Below, one piece after another: positions 44,742 to 55,681 of a stretch of 64,000 nucleotides of DNA. Source of the DNA: Pseudomonas viridiflava. Lineage in GTDB: Bacteria; Pseudomonadota; Gammaproteobacteria; Pseudomonadales; Pseudomonadaceae. How positions within the stretch are numbered: position 1 is the stretch's first letter; the number at the start of each line of letters is the position of its first letter. Both the position numbers and the translations under genes were made by a program. Under the pieces are notes generated by a model. That model ran no database searches. It had not been told where the DNA came from and saw nothing but the letters and a program-made list of their open reading frames with translations. The stretch is from positions 1-64,000 of the forward strand of contig NZ_UUPU01000001.1 in the NCBI RefSeq assembly GCF_900591205.1, given 5' to 3'.

Positions 44742-45522
44742 TTTTCTGCTCTACGCCCTGCTGGCAGGCTTGGCTTTGGCATTGGTGGCGGGCCCGTTGG
44801 GCTCGTTCGTGGTGTGGCGCCGCATGGCGTATTTCGGCGACACCTTGTCGCACGCCGCGCTGCTGGGCGTGGCCATGGGCTTCCTGCTGGATGTGAGCCC
44901 GACCATCGCCGTGACCGTGGGCTGCCTGCTGCTGGCGGTGCTGCTGGTGACCCTGCAACAGCGCCAGCCGCTGGCCTCCGACACACTGCTGGGCATCCTC
45001 GCGCCGAGCACCTTGTCCCTGGGCCTGGTGGTGCTGAGCTTTATGCATGAAGTGCGCATCGACCTGATGGCCTACCTGTTCGGCGACTTGCTGGCGATCA
45101 GCCCCACCGACCTCTCGTGGATCCTCGGCGGCAGCGCGGTCGTGCTGGTGTTGCTGGTGGCCCTGTGGCGCCCACTGCTGGCGATCACCGTGCATGAAGA
45201 GCTGGCCACGGTGGAGGGCCTGCCCGTACCCGCTCTGCGCATGGCCTTGATGTTGTTGATCGCCGTGGTGATCGCTGTCGCGATGAAGATTGTCGGCGTA
45301 TTGTTGATCACGTCGCTGCTGATCATTCCCGCCGCCGCCGCCCAGCGCCATGCCCGCTCACCGGAGCAGATGGCGATCGGCGCCAGCCTGCTGGGGATGC
45401 TGGCAGTATGTGGGGGCCTGGCGCTGTCCTGGTTCAAGGACACGCCGGCCGGGCCGTCGATTGTGGTCACGGCCGCCGCCCTGTTTCTGCTGAGTTTTGT
45501 CCTGCCCCGTCGAGGGGTGTAG
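44734..45522 (+). CDS. znuB: Zinc ABC transporter permease ZnuB
   Basis: This 262-residue ABC-3 family inner-membrane permease has about eight helices. [19 protein letters not shown] is the family motif near residues 31-49, and the later segment [20 protein letters not shown] is also typical. It overlaps znuC by eight bases, consistent with coupled translation. Confidence 0.95.
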   Translation: MADFLLYALLAGLALALVAGPLGSFVVWRRMAYFGDTLSHAALLGVAMGFLLDVSPTIAVTVGCLLLAVLLVTLQQRQPLASDTLLGILAPSTLSLGLVVLSFMHEVRIDLMAYLFGDLLAISPTDLSWILGGSAVVLVLLVALWRPLLAITVHEELATVEGLPVPALRMALMLLIAVVIAVAMKIVGVLLITSLLIIPAAAAQRHARSPEQMAIGASLLGMLAVCGGLALSWFKDTPAGPSIVVTAAALFLLSFVLPRRGV

Positions 45523-45559
45523 ACTTGCTCGCTTTTTGCGCAATTAGAGAGTCGCAGGA

Positions 45560-46279
45560 ATGAAGCCGTTCAACTCCCGTTATCTGCTCCTTGCCGCATT
45601 TTCCTTGCTGCTGGGCGCCTGTCAGAGCACACCGCCCGCCGCCCCCGAGGCCCCGGACGCACGCGCTGTCGCCATCGCGCAGCTGGAGCAAAACCTGGCC
45701 AGCAGTGAGCTGGCCACCGCCGAAGACCAACTGGCCGCACTGCAAGCCCAGTCGCCCAACGACCCGGCCCTGGAACCGTACCAGCGCCAATTGGCCGAAG
45801 CCTACCTACAGCGCAGCCAGATCGTGCTGCAAAAAGGTGATGTAAATGCCGCCGCTACTGCCCTGAGCCGTGCCCGCGCATTGATGCCCAAGGCGCCCGC
45901 ACTCACCGGCGGCGTGAACAGCGCCATCACCCACGCACGCAAAGCCGAACTGGATAAAGCCGAGGCCGCGCTCAAAGCCGCCGAGGCCAAGCCTGCCGCC
46001 AAAGTCATCGACCCGGCCGCTGAAAGCACCACGGTTGCGTTAAACCTCACCAATATCGAAGAACTTCGCCATCAGTTGGATGCGATTGCTACCGATGTGG
46101 TGAATTACCAATGCGACGTGAGCATCCAGGCGCCGCGCACCCAGGATTACCCGTGGCTGGCCACGTTGCTGACCAAACGGGTGAAGCGAATTGATTCGGG
46201 GTATGACCTGAAGATTCACCGGCAGATTCTGAAACACATTCCGGCGCAGGTAGTGCTGATTCCGCGCAAGGCGCAATAA
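45560..46279 (+). CDS. Lipoprotein with helical repeat region, function unknown
   Basis: This 239-residue protein has a lipoprotein signal ending LLLGACQS (Cys at residue 20). Residues 35-150 are Ala/Leu/Gln-rich and helical, with TPR-like spacing (QLAEAYLQRSQIVLQKGDV, AATALSRARAL). The C-terminal 80 residues include YQCDVSIQAPRTQDYPWLA. In PAO1 the same position next to znuB holds PA5502. Its link to zinc uptake is only positional. Confidence 0.82.
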   Translation: MKPFNSRYLLLAAFSLLLGACQSTPPAAPEAPDARAVAIAQLEQNLASSELATAEDQLAALQAQSPNDPALEPYQRQLAEAYLQRSQIVLQKGDVNAAATALSRARALMPKAPALTGGVNSAITHARKAELDKAEAALKAAEAKPAAKVIDPAAESTTVALNLTNIEELRHQLDAIATDVVNYQCDVSIQAPRTQDYPWLATLLTKRVKRIDSGYDLKIHRQILKHIPAQVVLIPRKAQ

Positions 46280-46282
46280 AGC

Positions 46283-46355
46283 ATCGCGGGCAAGCCAGCC
46301 CCCATATTTTGAACTGTGAACACATTCAAATGTGGGAGCTGGCTTGCCTGCGATG
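46283..46355. repeat. REPIN between the lipoprotein gene and katE
   Basis: ATCGCGGGCAAGCCAGC... on the left (46283) and GTGGGAGCTGGCTTGCCTGC ending at 46355 on the right form an inverted REP pair; the left arm is slightly degenerate (CCCCC in place of CTCCC). It lies between convergent genes. Confidence 0.88.
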
Positions 46356-46365
46356 ACGTAACGAC

Positions 46366-48507
46366 CTAAGCCGGAATCGCCTTGGCCTTAGGCTCACGAT
46401 CCCAAACCCGATGCTGGCCGATCGCGGCGAAAAACGCCTTGAACGCCTTGGCATCCGCGCCCACGATCAAGCCCGCATCCACCTCAAGCTTCAGCAGGTC
46501 CAGCAAGGGCTTGGCATCCGGGGCGAGCGCAATCGCCTTCAGATGTTTGTACGCCTCCAGCAGGAAATGCAGCGCTACGCCATCGCCGCTCAACGCCTTG
46601 ATCGACTCTTTACCGCCAGGTACGAACACCGCATCAAACGCAATCGACGGCATGCCCTCCATCGAAGCATCCACCGGCAGGTTCTTGCCATCGGCGGTCT
46701 TCACCGGTGCCGAGGTCGGCCCCAGCAGCTTGGCGTGTGCACCTTCAGCTTCCAGCGCCTTCTTCAACGCGGCAATCGCCGCAGCATCCACACCGTTGGC
46801 TGCCAGAATTGCCACTTTGCGCGTCTTGATATCGCCCGGCAGCAAATTCGCCTGGCTCAGCGCAGGTGACCGCTCAGGCTTGGTTTGACGCTCAGGCACC
46901 GTGCCTTTGGTCGGCACCGGCAGGCCCAGGTTCTGTGCCACGCGCTTGGCCAGCTCCAGGTCGATATTGGCCAGGATCTCATTAACCTGACGCGCACGAA
47001 TAAACTCGCGCTCCACCTTGCCCAACTCAAAGCTGTACGCCGCAATAATGTGCTCTTGCTCGTGCTTGCTCATGCTGCGAAAGAACAGGCGCGCCTGGGA
47101 GAAGTGATCGCCGAAAGACTCGCTACGCTCACGCACCTTGTGCGCCTCGATGCGTTCCGGATAGCTCTCGAAACCACCGTCCTGCGCCGCAGGTGGGGTT
47201 TCTTTCGGCCAGCCGCCATCAATCGAGTTCGGCTCGTACGAGGCACGGCCCTTGTCGATGGTGCTGCGGTGCATCGCATCGCGCTGGTTGTTATGCAGCG
47301 GCGTCACCGGCTGGTTGATCGGCAACTGGTGAAAGTTCGGGCCACCCAGTCGGCTGATCTGCGTATCGGTGTAGGAAAACAACCGGCCTTGCAGCAGGGG
47401 GTCATTGGAGAAGTCGATGCCCGGCACGATGTGCCCAGGGCAGAACGCCACCTGCTCGACTTCGGCAAAGAAGTTATCCGGGTTGCGGTTCAGCACCATC
47501 TTGCCCAATGGGGTGATCGGCACCAGCTCTTCGGGGATCAGCTTGGTCGGGTCGAGGATGTCGAAGTCGAACGCGTGCTCCTTGTCTTCAGGAATCACCT
47601 GCACGCCCAGCTCCCACTCAGGGTAATCGCCGCTTTCAATCGACTCCCACAGGTCGCGGCGGTGGTAATCGGTATCTTTACCTGCAAGCTTTTGGGCCTC
47701 GTCCCACACCAGCGAGCAGGTGCCGGCTGTAGGGCGCCAGTGGAATTTGACGAAGTTGGATTTACCCTCGGCATTCACCAGGCGGAAGGTATGCACCCCG
47801 AACCCCTGCATGCTGCGCAGGCTTTTTGGAATCGCACGGTCGGACATGGCCCAGATCACCATGTGCGCTGATTCCGGCTGCAGCGAGACAAAATCCCAGA
47901 ACGTATCGTGGGCCGAACCGCCGGTAGGAATCTCGTTGTGTGGCTCAGGTTTTACCGCATGCACGAAGTCAGGAAACTTGATCGCGTCTTGAATGAAAAA
48001 CACCGGCATATTGTTCCCCACCAGGTCGAAGTTGCCTTCGTCGGTGAAGAACTTCACGGCAAAACCACGCACGTCGCGCACCGTATCGCCGGAACCGCGT
48101 GGGCCCTGCACAGTAGAAAAGCGTGCGAACACAGGGGTTTTATGCCCAGGGTCACGCAGGAAACCGGCCTTGGTCAGCGCAGAATGGTTTTCATAAGTCT
48201 GAAAGTAACCATGGGCGCCGGTGCCGCGAGCATGCACGATGCGCTCCGGGATACGCTCATGGTCAAAGTGCGTGATTTTTTCACGCATGATGAAGTCTTC
48301 CAGCAGCGACGGGCCGCGGGAACCAACTTTGAGGGTGTTCTGGTTATCGGAAATCTTCACGCCCTGGTTGGTGCGCAGCGCCTGGCCGGTCGCGTCGCAA
48401 CGGAACGCCTCGAGGGACTGCAACTTGGCGTTGGTGTTGCCACGGTCCAGGGTGTCGGTGCCCGCAAGCTCACTCTTCGGCGGGGTAGCTGGCTTCTTGG
48501 TACTCAT
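46366..48507 (-). CDS. katE: Large-subunit catalase HPII
   Basis: This 713-residue clade 2 monofunctional haem catalase decomposes H2O2. The catalase core spans about 30-540: the [20 protein letters not shown] start with catalytic His in VHARG, the proximal segment [18 protein letters not shown] with the haem-ligand Tyr, and the distal Asn in [13 protein letters not shown]. The C-terminal DJ-1/PfpI-like domain (about 565-700, [12 protein letters not shown]) is characteristic of the large-subunit class. It is probably stationary-phase (RpoS) induced, by family precedent. The gap 48508-48772 holds its promoter and that of metN. Confidence 0.96.
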   Translation of the reverse strand: MSTKKPATPPKSELAGTDTLDRGNTNAKLQSLEAFRCDATGQALRTNQGVKISDNQNTLKVGSRGPSLLEDFIMREKITHFDHERIPERIVHARGTGAHGYFQTYENHSALTKAGFLRDPGHKTPVFARFSTVQGPRGSGDTVRDVRGFAVKFFTDEGNFDLVGNNMPVFFIQDAIKFPDFVHAVKPEPHNEIPTGGSAHDTFWDFVSLQPESAHMVIWAMSDRAIPKSLRSMQGFGVHTFRLVNAEGKSNFVKFHWRPTAGTCSLVWDEAQKLAGKDTDYHRRDLWESIESGDYPEWELGVQVIPEDKEHAFDFDILDPTKLIPEELVPITPLGKMVLNRNPDNFFAEVEQVAFCPGHIVPGIDFSNDPLLQGRLFSYTDTQISRLGGPNFHQLPINQPVTPLHNNQRDAMHRSTIDKGRASYEPNSIDGGWPKETPPAAQDGGFESYPERIEAHKVRERSESFGDHFSQARLFFRSMSKHEQEHIIAAYSFELGKVEREFIRARQVNEILANIDLELAKRVAQNLGLPVPTKGTVPERQTKPERSPALSQANLLPGDIKTRKVAILAANGVDAAAIAALKKALEAEGAHAKLLGPTSAPVKTADGKNLPVDASMEGMPSIAFDAVFVPGGKESIKALSGDGVALHFLLEAYKHLKAIALAPDAKPLLDLLKLEVDAGLIVGADAKAFKAFFAAIGQHRVWDREPKAKAIPA

Positions 48508-48772
48508 CAGTCAAAACTCCTTATTCAAAGTGGCCAGAGCGGTCCCCGGCTCGTTTGAGCAAAACCCCAGGCACGGCACCTGGGAAATCGAGTTGCTTAA
48601 GTAGTGACTGACACGGTTTTGCACCGTTCCTTTTTTATGACCTTTGATCGCGTTATTGCCAAATCGCTGGTTGAATGCGAAATAAATGCTAAGAAACACT
48701 ATACGGACAGGCTAAAATGCGCGCCCGGCTAACCGCTGATCCCTTTTCCATGCGCCCCACAAGGTTCGCTAC

Positions 48773-49780
48773 GTGATCGAGTTTCATAACGTCCATAAAA
48801 CCTACCGCGTCGCCGGTAAGGAAATCCCCGCGCTGCATCCCACCAGCCTGCGCGTCGAAAACGGCCAGGTGTTCGGCCTCATTGGCCACTCCGGTGCGGG
48901 AAAAAGTACCCTGCTGCGTCTGATCAATCGCTTGGAACAACCCAGCGGCGGTCAGATCAATGTCGACGGCGAAGAAGTCACCGCACTGGACGCCAACGGC
49001 CTGCGTCGTTTCCGCCAGCAGGTCGGGATGATTTTCCAGCACTTCAACCTGCTGGCGTCCAAGACCGTGGCCGACAACGTGGCGCTGCCACTGACCCTGG
49101 CCGGCGAATTGTCGCGCAAGGACATCGACCTGCGCGTGGCCGAACTGCTGGCCCGCGTCGGCTTGTCGGACCACGCCAAGAAGTACCCGGCGCAGTTGTC
49201 CGGCGGCCAGAAGCAGCGCGTCGGCATCGCTCGCGCCCTGGCGACCAAGCCAAAAATCCTGCTGTGCGATGAAGCCACCAGCGCCCTCGACCCGCAAACC
49301 ACCGCCTCGGTGCTGAAACTGCTGGCTGAGATCAACCGCGAGCTGAAGCTGACCATCGTGCTGATCACCCATGAAATGGACGTGATCCGCCGCGTGTGCG
49401 ATCACGTGGCCGTGATGGACGCCGGTGTGATCGTCGAGCAAGGCTCGGTGGCCGAGGTGTTCCTGCACCCCAAGCACCCGACCACCAAGCGCTTCGTGCA
49501 AGAAGCCGAGCAAGTCGATGAAGGCGAGCAGCGTGATGTGTTCGCCCATGTGCCGGGCCGCATCGTACGCCTGACGTTCCAGGGCGAAGCGACCTACGCG
49601 CCGTTGCTGGGCACTGTCGCCCGTGAAACGGGGGTGGACTACAGCATCCTTGCCGGTCGAATCGACCACATCAAAGACACCCCCTACGGGCAACTGACCC
49701 TGGCCATCACCGGCGGTGACATGGAAGCGGCATTCGCCCGCTTCACCGCAGCCGATGTGCACATGGAGGTCCTGCGTTAA
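48773..49780 (+). CDS. metN: Methionine ABC transporter ATPase MetN
   Basis: This 335-residue ATPase has Walker [11 protein letters not shown]-loop MIFQHFNLL, signature LSGGQKQR, Walker [14 protein letters not shown] and H-loop ITHEMD. A C-terminal NIL/ACT-like domain (about 255-335) binds methionine and inhibits transport. The start is GTG. The stop overlaps the permease start (TAATG). This copy sits beside katE and znu, matching the metN2-type locus of PAO1. Confidence 0.95.
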   Translation: MIEFHNVHKTYRVAGKEIPALHPTSLRVENGQVFGLIGHSGAGKSTLLRLINRLEQPSGGQINVDGEEVTALDANGLRRFRQQVGMIFQHFNLLASKTVADNVALPLTLAGELSRKDIDLRVAELLARVGLSDHAKKYPAQLSGGQKQRVGIARALATKPKILLCDEATSALDPQTTASVLKLLAEINRELKLTIVLITHEMDVIRRVCDHVAVMDAGVIVEQGSVAEVFLHPKHPTTKRFVQEAEQVDEGEQRDVFAHVPGRIVRLTFQGEATYAPLLGTVARETGVDYSILAGRIDHIKDTPYGQLTLAITGGDMEAAFARFTAADVHMEVLR

Positions 49781-50454
49781 TGGACGTATTACTGCATTAC
49801 TTCGACAAGGTTGATTGGGCGGACATCTGGGTTGCCACCGGCGACACCCTGCTGATGCTCAGCACCTCGCTGTTTTTCACCGTGCTGGTGGGCCTGCCGC
49901 TGGGCATTCTGTTGTTTCTGTTCAGCCCACGTCAGTTGCTGGAGCAGAAAGCCACCTATGGCGTACTGGCATTTATCGTCAACGCTATACGCTCCCTGCC
50001 GTTTATCATTCTGCTGATCGTGATGATCCCGACGACGATCTTCATCACCGGCACGTCGCTTGGCGTGGCCGGCGCGATTCCACCGCTGGTGGTAGGGGCT
50101 TCGACGTTCTTTGCGCGGTTGGTGGAAACCGCATTGCGCGAGGTGGATCGCGGCATCATCGAGGCGACCCAAGCCATGGGCGCCACCACTCGGCAGATCA
50201 TCGTCAAGGCGCTTCTGCCGGAAGCAAAGCCCGGCATCATTGCGGCCATCACCGTCACCGCCATCGCTCTGGTGGGCTACACCGCCATGGCAGGCGTAGT
50301 GGGCGCCGGTGGCTTGGGTGACCTGGCGATCCGTTATGGATACCAGCGTTTCCAGGACGATGTGATGGTCGTTACCGTGATCATGCTGATTGTGCTGGTT
50401 CAAATTCTGCAAACCATCGGCGACAAGCTGGTGACACACTATTCTCGAAAATAA
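49780..50454 (+). CDS. metI: Methionine ABC transporter permease MetI
   Basis: This 224-residue permease has five or six helices. The binding-protein-dependent transport motif is ATQAMGATTRQIIVKALLPE (EAA loop), and there are the typical AIRSLPFIILLIVMIP and AGVVGAGGLGDLAIRYGYQ segments. It pairs with MetN and MetQ to import methionine. Confidence 0.95.
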   Translation: MDVLLHYFDKVDWADIWVATGDTLLMLSTSLFFTVLVGLPLGILLFLFSPRQLLEQKATYGVLAFIVNAIRSLPFIILLIVMIPTTIFITGTSLGVAGAIPPLVVGASTFFARLVETALREVDRGIIEATQAMGATTRQIIVKALLPEAKPGIIAAITVTAIALVGYTAMAGVVGAGGLGDLAIRYGYQRFQDDVMVVTVIMLIVLVQILQTIGDKLVTHYSRK

Positions 50455-50505
50455 CGGCCATGGCCGGCCACCCGCCGGCCCATGCCCGAACAAGGAGCTT
50501 GTTGA

Positions 50506-51279
50506 ATGAAAAAACTACTGGTTGCTTTCGCCGCCGTTGCCGCGTTTTCCGCCCATGCTGCCGAGACCATCACGGTCGCTGCATCGCCTGTGCCCCACGC
50601 GCAAATCCTCGAATTCGTGAAGCCTGCACTCGCCAAAGAAGGCGTGGATTTGCAGGTCAAGGTCTTCACCGACTACGTGCAGCCGAACGTGCAGGTAGCT
50701 GAAAAGCGCCTGGACGCCAACTTCTTCCAGCACCAGCCGTACCTGGATGAGTTCAACAAAACCAAAGGCACTCACCTGGTGAGCGTCGGCGCTGTGCACC
50801 TGGAGCCCCTGGGCGCCTACTCCAGCAAGTACAAGAAGCTGGAAGAGCTGCCAAGCGGCGCCAACGTGGTGATCCCGAACGACGCCACCAACGGCGGCCG
50901 CGCACTGTTGCTGCTGGCCAAGTACAACCTGATCACCCTGAAGGACCCGACCAACATCCTGTCGACCATCAAGGACATCACCGGCAACCCGAAAAACCTG
51001 AAATTCCGCGAACTGGAAGCCGCCACCCTGCCGCGCGTGCTGACCCAGGTCGACCTGGCACTGATCAACACCAACTACGCCCTGGAAGCCAAGCTGGACC
51101 CGTCCAAGGACGCCCTGGTGATCGAAGGCAACGACTCGCCTTACGTGAACATCCTGGTCACCCGCGACGACAACAAGGATTCGGACGCCGTGAAGAAGCT
51201 GGTTGCAGCCCTGCACACGCCCGAAGTGAAAGCGTTCATTCTTGAGAAGTACAAAGGCGCAATTCTGCCGGCGTTCTGA
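50506..51279 (+). CDS. metQ: Methionine-binding protein MetQ
   Basis: This 257-residue NLPA-family substrate-binding protein has a signal peptide (about 1-19, cleavage after HA|AE) and no lipobox cysteine, unlike E. coli MetQ. Core motifs are VAASPVPHAQILEFVKP, LDANFFQHQPYLDEFN, VVIPNDATNGGRALLLL and ALINTNYAL. The AGGAG ribosome site and a 51-bp gap separate it from metI. A REPIN follows. Confidence 0.94.
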   Translation: MKKLLVAFAAVAAFSAHAAETITVAASPVPHAQILEFVKPALAKEGVDLQVKVFTDYVQPNVQVAEKRLDANFFQHQPYLDEFNKTKGTHLVSVGAVHLEPLGAYSSKYKKLEELPSGANVVIPNDATNGGRALLLLAKYNLITLKDPTNILSTIKDITGNPKNLKFRELEAATLPRVLTQVDLALINTNYALEAKLDPSKDALVIEGNDSPYVNILVTRDDNKDSDAVKKLVAALHTPEVKAFILEKYKGAILPAF

Positions 51280-51312
51280 TCTGACGCGATCTGCAGCACA
51301 CTGAAGATCAAA

Positions 51313-51408
51313 AAATGTGGGAGGGGGCTTGCCCCCGATAGCGGAGTGTCAGTCACTGCATCTGGTGACTGAACCACTGCCATCGGGGGCAAGCCCCCTC
51401 CCACATTT
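51313..51408. repeat. REPIN after metQ, GGGGGCTTGCCCCC type
   Basis: AAATGTGGGAGGGGGCTTGC at 51313 is matched by its exact reverse complement ending at 51408. The loop holds an internal dyad AGTCAC/GTGACT (51351-51370). This is a different REP subfamily from those with GAGCTGGCTTGCC. The rest of the gap to 51519 shows no gene. Confidence 0.92.
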
Positions 51409-51519
51409 GTCAGGTGTTGCCTGAAGGATCAGGTCAACAAACTTGAGCACTGACTCGATGTTCAAACCCTGCACAGCTCCCACAAGTAATTTGTATTGTC
51501 GGCTGGGTTGGCGGTCGGC

Positions 51520-52155
51520 TTATTTACGCTGGAGTAAAACCGGCAACTGCGCCACCAGCTTTTGATTGTTCAACGGCGCACGAACAAACCCACGCTGCGT
51601 ACCGTCCGGGCCGATCAGCGCCAGGTTACCGCTGTGGTCGACGGTGTAGTTCGGCTTGCTGGTATCCGCCGGGATGAACGGGATGCTCACCGCGTTCGAA
51701 ACCTTCTGCACATCGCCCACATTTGCACCCGTCAGGCCCTGGAATTGCGGGTCGAAATAGCCCAGGTATTGCTTGAGCTGGGTCGGTGTGTCGCGGTTCG
51801 GGTCGACACTGACCAAAATCACCTGCAACTTATCCACCGCCTCTTTCGGCAGTTCGCTCTTGATCTGGCGCAGTTGGGCGAGGGTGGTGGGGCAGATGTC
51901 CGGGCAGAAGGTGTAACCGAAGAACAGCAGGCTCCACTTGCCTTTCAGCTCGTTGACCACAACGGGCTGGCCGTCTTGATTGGTCATGGTCACCGGCGGC
52001 AGCTGGCGGCTTTGCGGCAACAGGATGATACCGGCGTCGATCAGCGCAGTGGGGTCGCCCTGGCCTTTGCCGCTGAGCACTTTGTTGACGGTCAGGCCCA
52101 TGATCAACGCGACGATGGCCACCAGGATAAAGACGGTTTTTTGAGTTCGGGTCAT
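51520..52155 (-). CDS. SCO/SenC-family copper chaperone
   Basis: This 211-residue protein is anchored by one N-terminal helix (about 9-27), with a thioredoxin-like domain in the periplasm. The copper site CPDIC (in [11 protein letters not shown]) and the histidine of YTVDHSGN are both present, so it can metallate the CuA centre of the oxidase. Its ATG overlaps the ctaB stop (ATGA). Confidence 0.94.
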   Translation of the reverse strand: MTRTQKTVFILVAIVALIMGLTVNKVLSGKGQGDPTALIDAGIILLPQSRQLPPVTMTNQDGQPVVVNELKGKWSLLFFGYTFCPDICPTTLAQLRQIKSELPKEAVDKLQVILVSVDPNRDTPTQLKQYLGYFDPQFQGLTGANVGDVQKVSNAVSIPFIPADTSKPNYTVDHSGNLALIGPDGTQRGFVRAPLNNQKLVAQLPVLLQRK

Positions 52156-53051
52156 AGGTTCAACAGTAAGTAGTGGTCTACGAGCAGGGCGATAAACAGC
52201 AGGAACAAGTACCAGATAGAGTACTTGAACGTGCTGATCGCCGCGTGCGGCTTGCTGCCACGGTACAGCACCCAGGCCCATTGCAGAAAGCGTGCGCCCA
52301 ACACCAGCGCACAGCCCAGGTACAGCAGGCCGCTCATATGGATGACGTAAGGCATCAGGCTCACCGCCAGCAGGGCGAAGGTGTAGAGCAGGATATGCAC
52401 CTTGGTGTAGTGCTCGCCGTGGGTGACCGGCAACATCGGAATATCCGCCTTGGCGTATTCCTCCTTGCGGTGAATGGCCAGGGCCCAGAAGTGCGGCGGG
52501 GTCCAGGCAAAGATGATGAGCACCAGCAGCAGCGGCTCGGCGCTGACATGCCCGGTCACCGCAACCCAGCCCAACAACGGCGGCGCCGCCCCGGCGAGAC
52601 CGCCGATGACGATATTCTGCGGCGTGGCGCGCTTGAGGAAGCCGGTGTAGATCACCGCATAACCCAGCAACGAGGCCAGCGTCAGCCAGGCCGCCAGGGG
52701 GTTGGTGAACGCCAGCAGCAAGACCAAACCAGCCACAGCCAGAAACAACGCAAAGGCCAATGCCGCCACCGGCGACACGCGCCCCTGCGCCATCGGCCGC
52801 TTAAGCGTGCGCGCCATCACCGCATCAATCCGCCGATCCACCACATGGTTGACCGCCGCCGCCCCACCAGCACACAGCGCAATGCCCAGGTTACCGAACA
52901 CCAGCACCGTCCACGGCACCCCGGCGCGGGTCGCGAGGAACATGCCTACCAAGGAGGTGATGAGCATCAGCACCACCACTTTCGGCTTGGTCAGCTCCAG
53001 ATAATCTCGCCAGATCGCCTGATCGTGACGCGCGCCGATCAAGGTCGCCAT
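52152..53051 (-). CDS. ctaB: Protohaem IX farnesyltransferase (haem O synthase)
   Basis: This 299-residue UbiA-family prenyltransferase has about nine helices. The first aspartate-rich motif is [19 protein letters not shown], and the second loop includes [20 protein letters not shown]. It makes haem O from haem B for the cytochrome oxidase. It overlaps ctaA by 13 bases upstream and sco downstream. Confidence 0.95.
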   Translation of the reverse strand: MATLIGARHDQAIWRDYLELTKPKVVVLMLITSLVGMFLATRAGVPWTVLVFGNLGIALCAGGAAAVNHVVDRRIDAVMARTLKRPMAQGRVSPVAALAFALFLAVAGLVLLLAFTNPLAAWLTLASLLGYAVIYTGFLKRATPQNIVIGGLAGAAPPLLGWVAVTGHVSAEPLLLVLIIFAWTPPHFWALAIHRKEEYAKADIPMLPVTHGEHYTKVHILLYTFALLAVSLMPYVIHMSGLLYLGCALVLGARFLQWAWVLYRGSKPHAAISTFKYSIWYLFLLFIALLVDHYLLLNL

Positions 53052-54118
53052 GGCATCTCTCCTTTAAGGGTGATGAGGCCCGATACGTGTTTGCGCGGGA
53101 TAAAGCGCCAGCCGAACGGCAGTTGGTTACGCACCCGGACCAAACTGGTGCGGGCGTGGTAATTGACCAGCACCAGCGTCAGCAACAACGCGGCGCCACC
53201 GGCGTTATGGCCGACCGCGACCGGCAACGGCAGATGGAAATACACGTTGCTCAAGCCCAGACAGAGTTGCGCCGCCAGCGCGATCAGCAACAGGCCCGCG
53301 AGCCGGGTCATGCCCACGACGCGCAACTGCCAGGCCAGGCCCAGCAACACCAGCGTGACCAGCACCGCGCCAATGCGATGGGTGATGTGGATGGCGGTGC
53401 GCGCTTCGCTGTCGAGTTGGCCGCCGAGGTAATTCGGGCCGATATGCTGGGTAAGGTGAAAGCCATTGGCAAAGTCTGCCGCCGGCCACCACTCGCCATG
53501 GCAGGTGGGCAAGTCGATACAGGCCACCGCAGCGTAATTGGAACTGACCCAACCGCCCAAGGCGATCTGCCCGATCACCAACACCAACCCGGCCGTCGCC
53601 CAATATTGCAGGCGCTTGGGCACGATTAACGCGGGCAGTACGCCGGACAGGCGCAAGGTCAGTAAAAACAGCAGGCTCAAAGTGGCAAAACCGCCCAACA
53701 AGTGGCCCGTCACCACCTGCGGCCATAGCTTCAAGGTGACCGTCCACATGCCGAACGCCGCCTGGGCAAACACCACCGCCAACAGAAACAGCGGCAATTT
53801 TACCGGCTGCCCCGGGTCCCGCCGATGGCTCCACGAACGCGCCGCCAGTAACACAATCAGCAAGCCGAGGGTGCCGGCAAAGTAACGATGCGTCATCTCG
53901 GCCCAACCCTTGTCGGCCTCCACCGGCGTATCAGGGAAATGCAGCTCGGCATGGGCCAGTTGGGCTTCGCTTTGCGGCACGCTGATAAAGCCATAGCAAC
54001 CGGGCCAGTCCGGGCAACCGAGACCGGCGTGGGTCAGGCGCGTATAGGCGCCGAGCAGCACGACCAGCAGCGCGAGCAGGGTGGCAAACAACGCGAGGCG
54101 AAATCCAGGCTTGGCCAT
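53039..54118 (-). CDS. ctaA: Haem A synthase
   Basis: This 359-residue COX15/CtaA protein has eight helices. Haem-ligand histidines appear in [37 protein letters not shown] and [10 protein letters not shown]. It oxidises haem O to haem A. The cysteine pairs in GCPDWPGC and CIDLPTCHG are typical of CtaA. It lies in the assembly-factor operon of the cox cluster. Confidence 0.94.
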   Translation of the reverse strand: MAKPGFRLALFATLLALLVVLLGAYTRLTHAGLGCPDWPGCYGFISVPQSEAQLAHAELHFPDTPVEADKGWAEMTHRYFAGTLGLLIVLLAARSWSHRRDPGQPVKLPLFLLAVVFAQAAFGMWTVTLKLWPQVVTGHLLGGFATLSLLFLLTLRLSGVLPALIVPKRLQYWATAGLVLVIGQIALGGWVSSNYAAVACIDLPTCHGEWWPAADFANGFHLTQHIGPNYLGGQLDSEARTAIHITHRIGAVLVTLVLLGLAWQLRVVGMTRLAGLLLIALAAQLCLGLSNVYFHLPLPVAVGHNAGGAALLLTLVLVNYHARTSLVRVRNQLPFGWRFIPRKHVSGLITLKGEMPWRP

Positions 54119-54128
54119 GACGGTGCCC

Positions 54129-54701
54129 TCATCCGATATTCGACAGTTTCAGCAGCAGGCGCAGGTCGTTGAGCAGGTCCTTGCCCTTGACCTTGGCGTC
54201 GTAGCGCAGCACCAGATTGCCGTGCGGGTCGACGATCCACAGTTGCGCATCGCCGGGGGCGGCGGCGTCTTTGGTGAAGGTCGACAGGTCCAGCGAGTAG
54301 CGTTGCAGTTGCGGGTATTCGGCCTTGAGCTTGGCCTCGTACTCGCTACTTACCGGCTGCGCGCTGGCCAAGGCATGGCTGGCACGGGAGGCGTCACGGC
54401 CGAGGCTGATTTGCAGCTGACGCGCCAGGTACACCAGTTGCTGGCAATCGGCCGCGCACGCGGTGGGCGCGGTGACCAGCAGTTGCCAGCGTTCTTCATC
54501 GGCTTGCACGCCAATATCGGCGCGGGTCTGGCCGTTACCGATCAGCTCACCGTGGTAGCTGCGGCTGTCCGGCACCCAGAACTGCAATTTGTACATAAAG
54601 GTGGCCAGCGCCATCGGCCCGATCACCATCAGCAGGATCAAAATCAGTTGCCAACGGCCTTTGCGGCGGTCGGGCACCTCAGACATGTTGAGTGGATTCA
54701 T
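54129..54701 (-). CDS. Cox-cluster protein with one helix and a CxxxC motif (possible SCO-like fold)
   Basis: This 190-residue protein has a single N-terminal helix (about 17-37) and a periplasmic domain. The motif C82-AAD-C86 (APTACAADCQQLVY) has the same CxxxC spacing as the SCO copper site, and LWIVDPHGNLVLRY resembles a late strand of the SCO/thioredoxin fold. I see no clear equivalent of the SCO ligand histidine. It is probably a copper or redox assembly factor; this is inferred. GGGAG precedes the ATG at 54701, which lies inside the 3' end of SURF1. Confidence 0.75.
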   Translation of the reverse strand: MNPLNMSEVPDRRKGRWQLILILLMVIGPMALATFMYKLQFWVPDSRSYHGELIGNGQTRADIGVQADEERWQLLVTAPTACAADCQQLVYLARQLQISLGRDASRASHALASAQPVSSEYEAKLKAEYPQLQRYSLDLSTFTKDAAAPGDAQLWIVDPHGNLVLRYDAKVKGKDLLNDLRLLLKLSNIG

Positions 54702-55443
54702 GGCCGCTCCCATGGTGCTTCTCCTTTTTGTTGTGCCATCCGAGGTAGAGGTAAAGCGCCAACAGCGCCAACGCCATGGCGAACCACTGCACGGCGTACC
54801 CCAGGTGTTTTTCCGGGCCCATGCCAACCACCGGCCAAGTGGTGTCGTACGTAGCCGGGCCGGCTTCGGCGCGCAGCTCGTAGGCAAAGCCGCTGCGACC
54901 CAGCTCGGCCCATAGCGCGGCGGGATGCAGCGCCGTCAGCAGGCGCGGCCATTGCGCGCTCGCCGGGTCGGCGTGCAGCTGGAAGGTTTCGCCAGGGGCT
55001 ACGTACACCCAGGCGTCGAGGTTCATCGGTTGCTCAGGGGTGATGAAGACGGGAGGCGTGCGCCGGTCCGGCCAAGGCAGCCAGCCACGGTTGAGCAACA
55101 GCCACAGGCCGCTGGCCTGGTCATGAAACGGTTGCAGCAGCTCGACACCGGCCTTGCCGTCGCGCATACGGTTATCCAGCAACACGCTGTGCTCGGCATC
55201 GAATTGCCCGCGCAGGTGCACACGGCGGAAGGCCGGGTCAGGCATGTCATCGAGCTGCAGGCTGCTGACCGGGTCGGCCACGCGCCGCTCGGCATAACGG
55301 TCCACCAGCAGCTGTTTTTCATGGCCGCGAGCCAGTTGCCAGAAGCCCAGGCCCACCATCAACGGCAGCAGTACCAGCACCACCAACGTGGGTGCGAGCC
55401 CTGGGCGAAAGTCTTTTATGGCGCTGGCTATACTTGTTTTCAT
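54679..55443 (-). CDS. SURF1-family cytochrome oxidase assembly protein
   Basis: This 254-residue protein has N-terminal (about 18-37) and C-terminal (about 220-240) helices enclosing a periplasmic domain. SURF1 motifs include GFWQLARGHEKQ, VLLDNRMRDGKAGVELLQPF, LLLNRGWLPWPD and HLGYAVQWFAMALALL. It helps insert haem A into subunit I. I start at MKTSIASAIKDF; earlier in-frame ATGs overlap the divergent 55472 gene. It overlaps the CxxxC gene by 23 bases. Confidence 0.93.
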   Translation of the reverse strand: MKTSIASAIKDFRPGLAPTLVVLVLLPLMVGLGFWQLARGHEKQLLVDRYAERRVADPVSSLQLDDMPDPAFRRVHLRGQFDAEHSVLLDNRMRDGKAGVELLQPFHDQASGLWLLLNRGWLPWPDRRTPPVFITPEQPMNLDAWVYVAPGETFQLHADPASAQWPRLLTALHPAALWAELGRSGFAYELRAEAGPATYDTTWPVVGMGPEKHLGYAVQWFAMALALLALYLYLGWHNKKEKHHGSGHESTQHV

Positions 55444-55471
55444 TGCCCGCCCATCCGAATGGAACCTGACC

Positions 55472-55675
55472 ATGCTCAAAGCAGCTATAGCCCTGATGCT
55501 GATCGCGACTGTCGTGAGCCTGTTCAGTGGCTTGTTCTTCCTGGTCAAGGACGAGGGCAACTCCAACTGCCTCGTCACTGCCTTGACCGTACGTGTGGTG
55601 CTGGCCGTGATTACCGTGGGCTTGATCGCCTGGGGCTTTTTCAGCGGCCAGCTGGTTTCTCATGCACCGTGGTAA
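55472..55675 (+). CDS. Twin-transmembrane protein (DUF2909)
   Basis: This 67-residue protein is made almost entirely of two helices (MLKAAIALMLIATVVSLFSG and VVLAVITVGLIAWGFF) joined by a short loop with KDEGNSNC. The size and pattern match DUF2909, a family found in cox clusters. Uniquely in this cluster it lies on the plus strand, 28 bp from the divergent SURF1 start and 6 bp from the convergent coxC stop. Its function is unknown, perhaps oxidase assembly. Confidence 0.9.
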   Translation: MLKAAIALMLIATVVSLFSGLFFLVKDEGNSNCLVTALTVRVVLAVITVGLIAWGFFSGQLVSHAPW

Positions 55676-55681
55676 AGCCCC

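Noticed and set aside
46885..48558. Plus-strand frames opposite katE
   Set aside because: No motif or ribosome site, and katE is intact on the minus strand.
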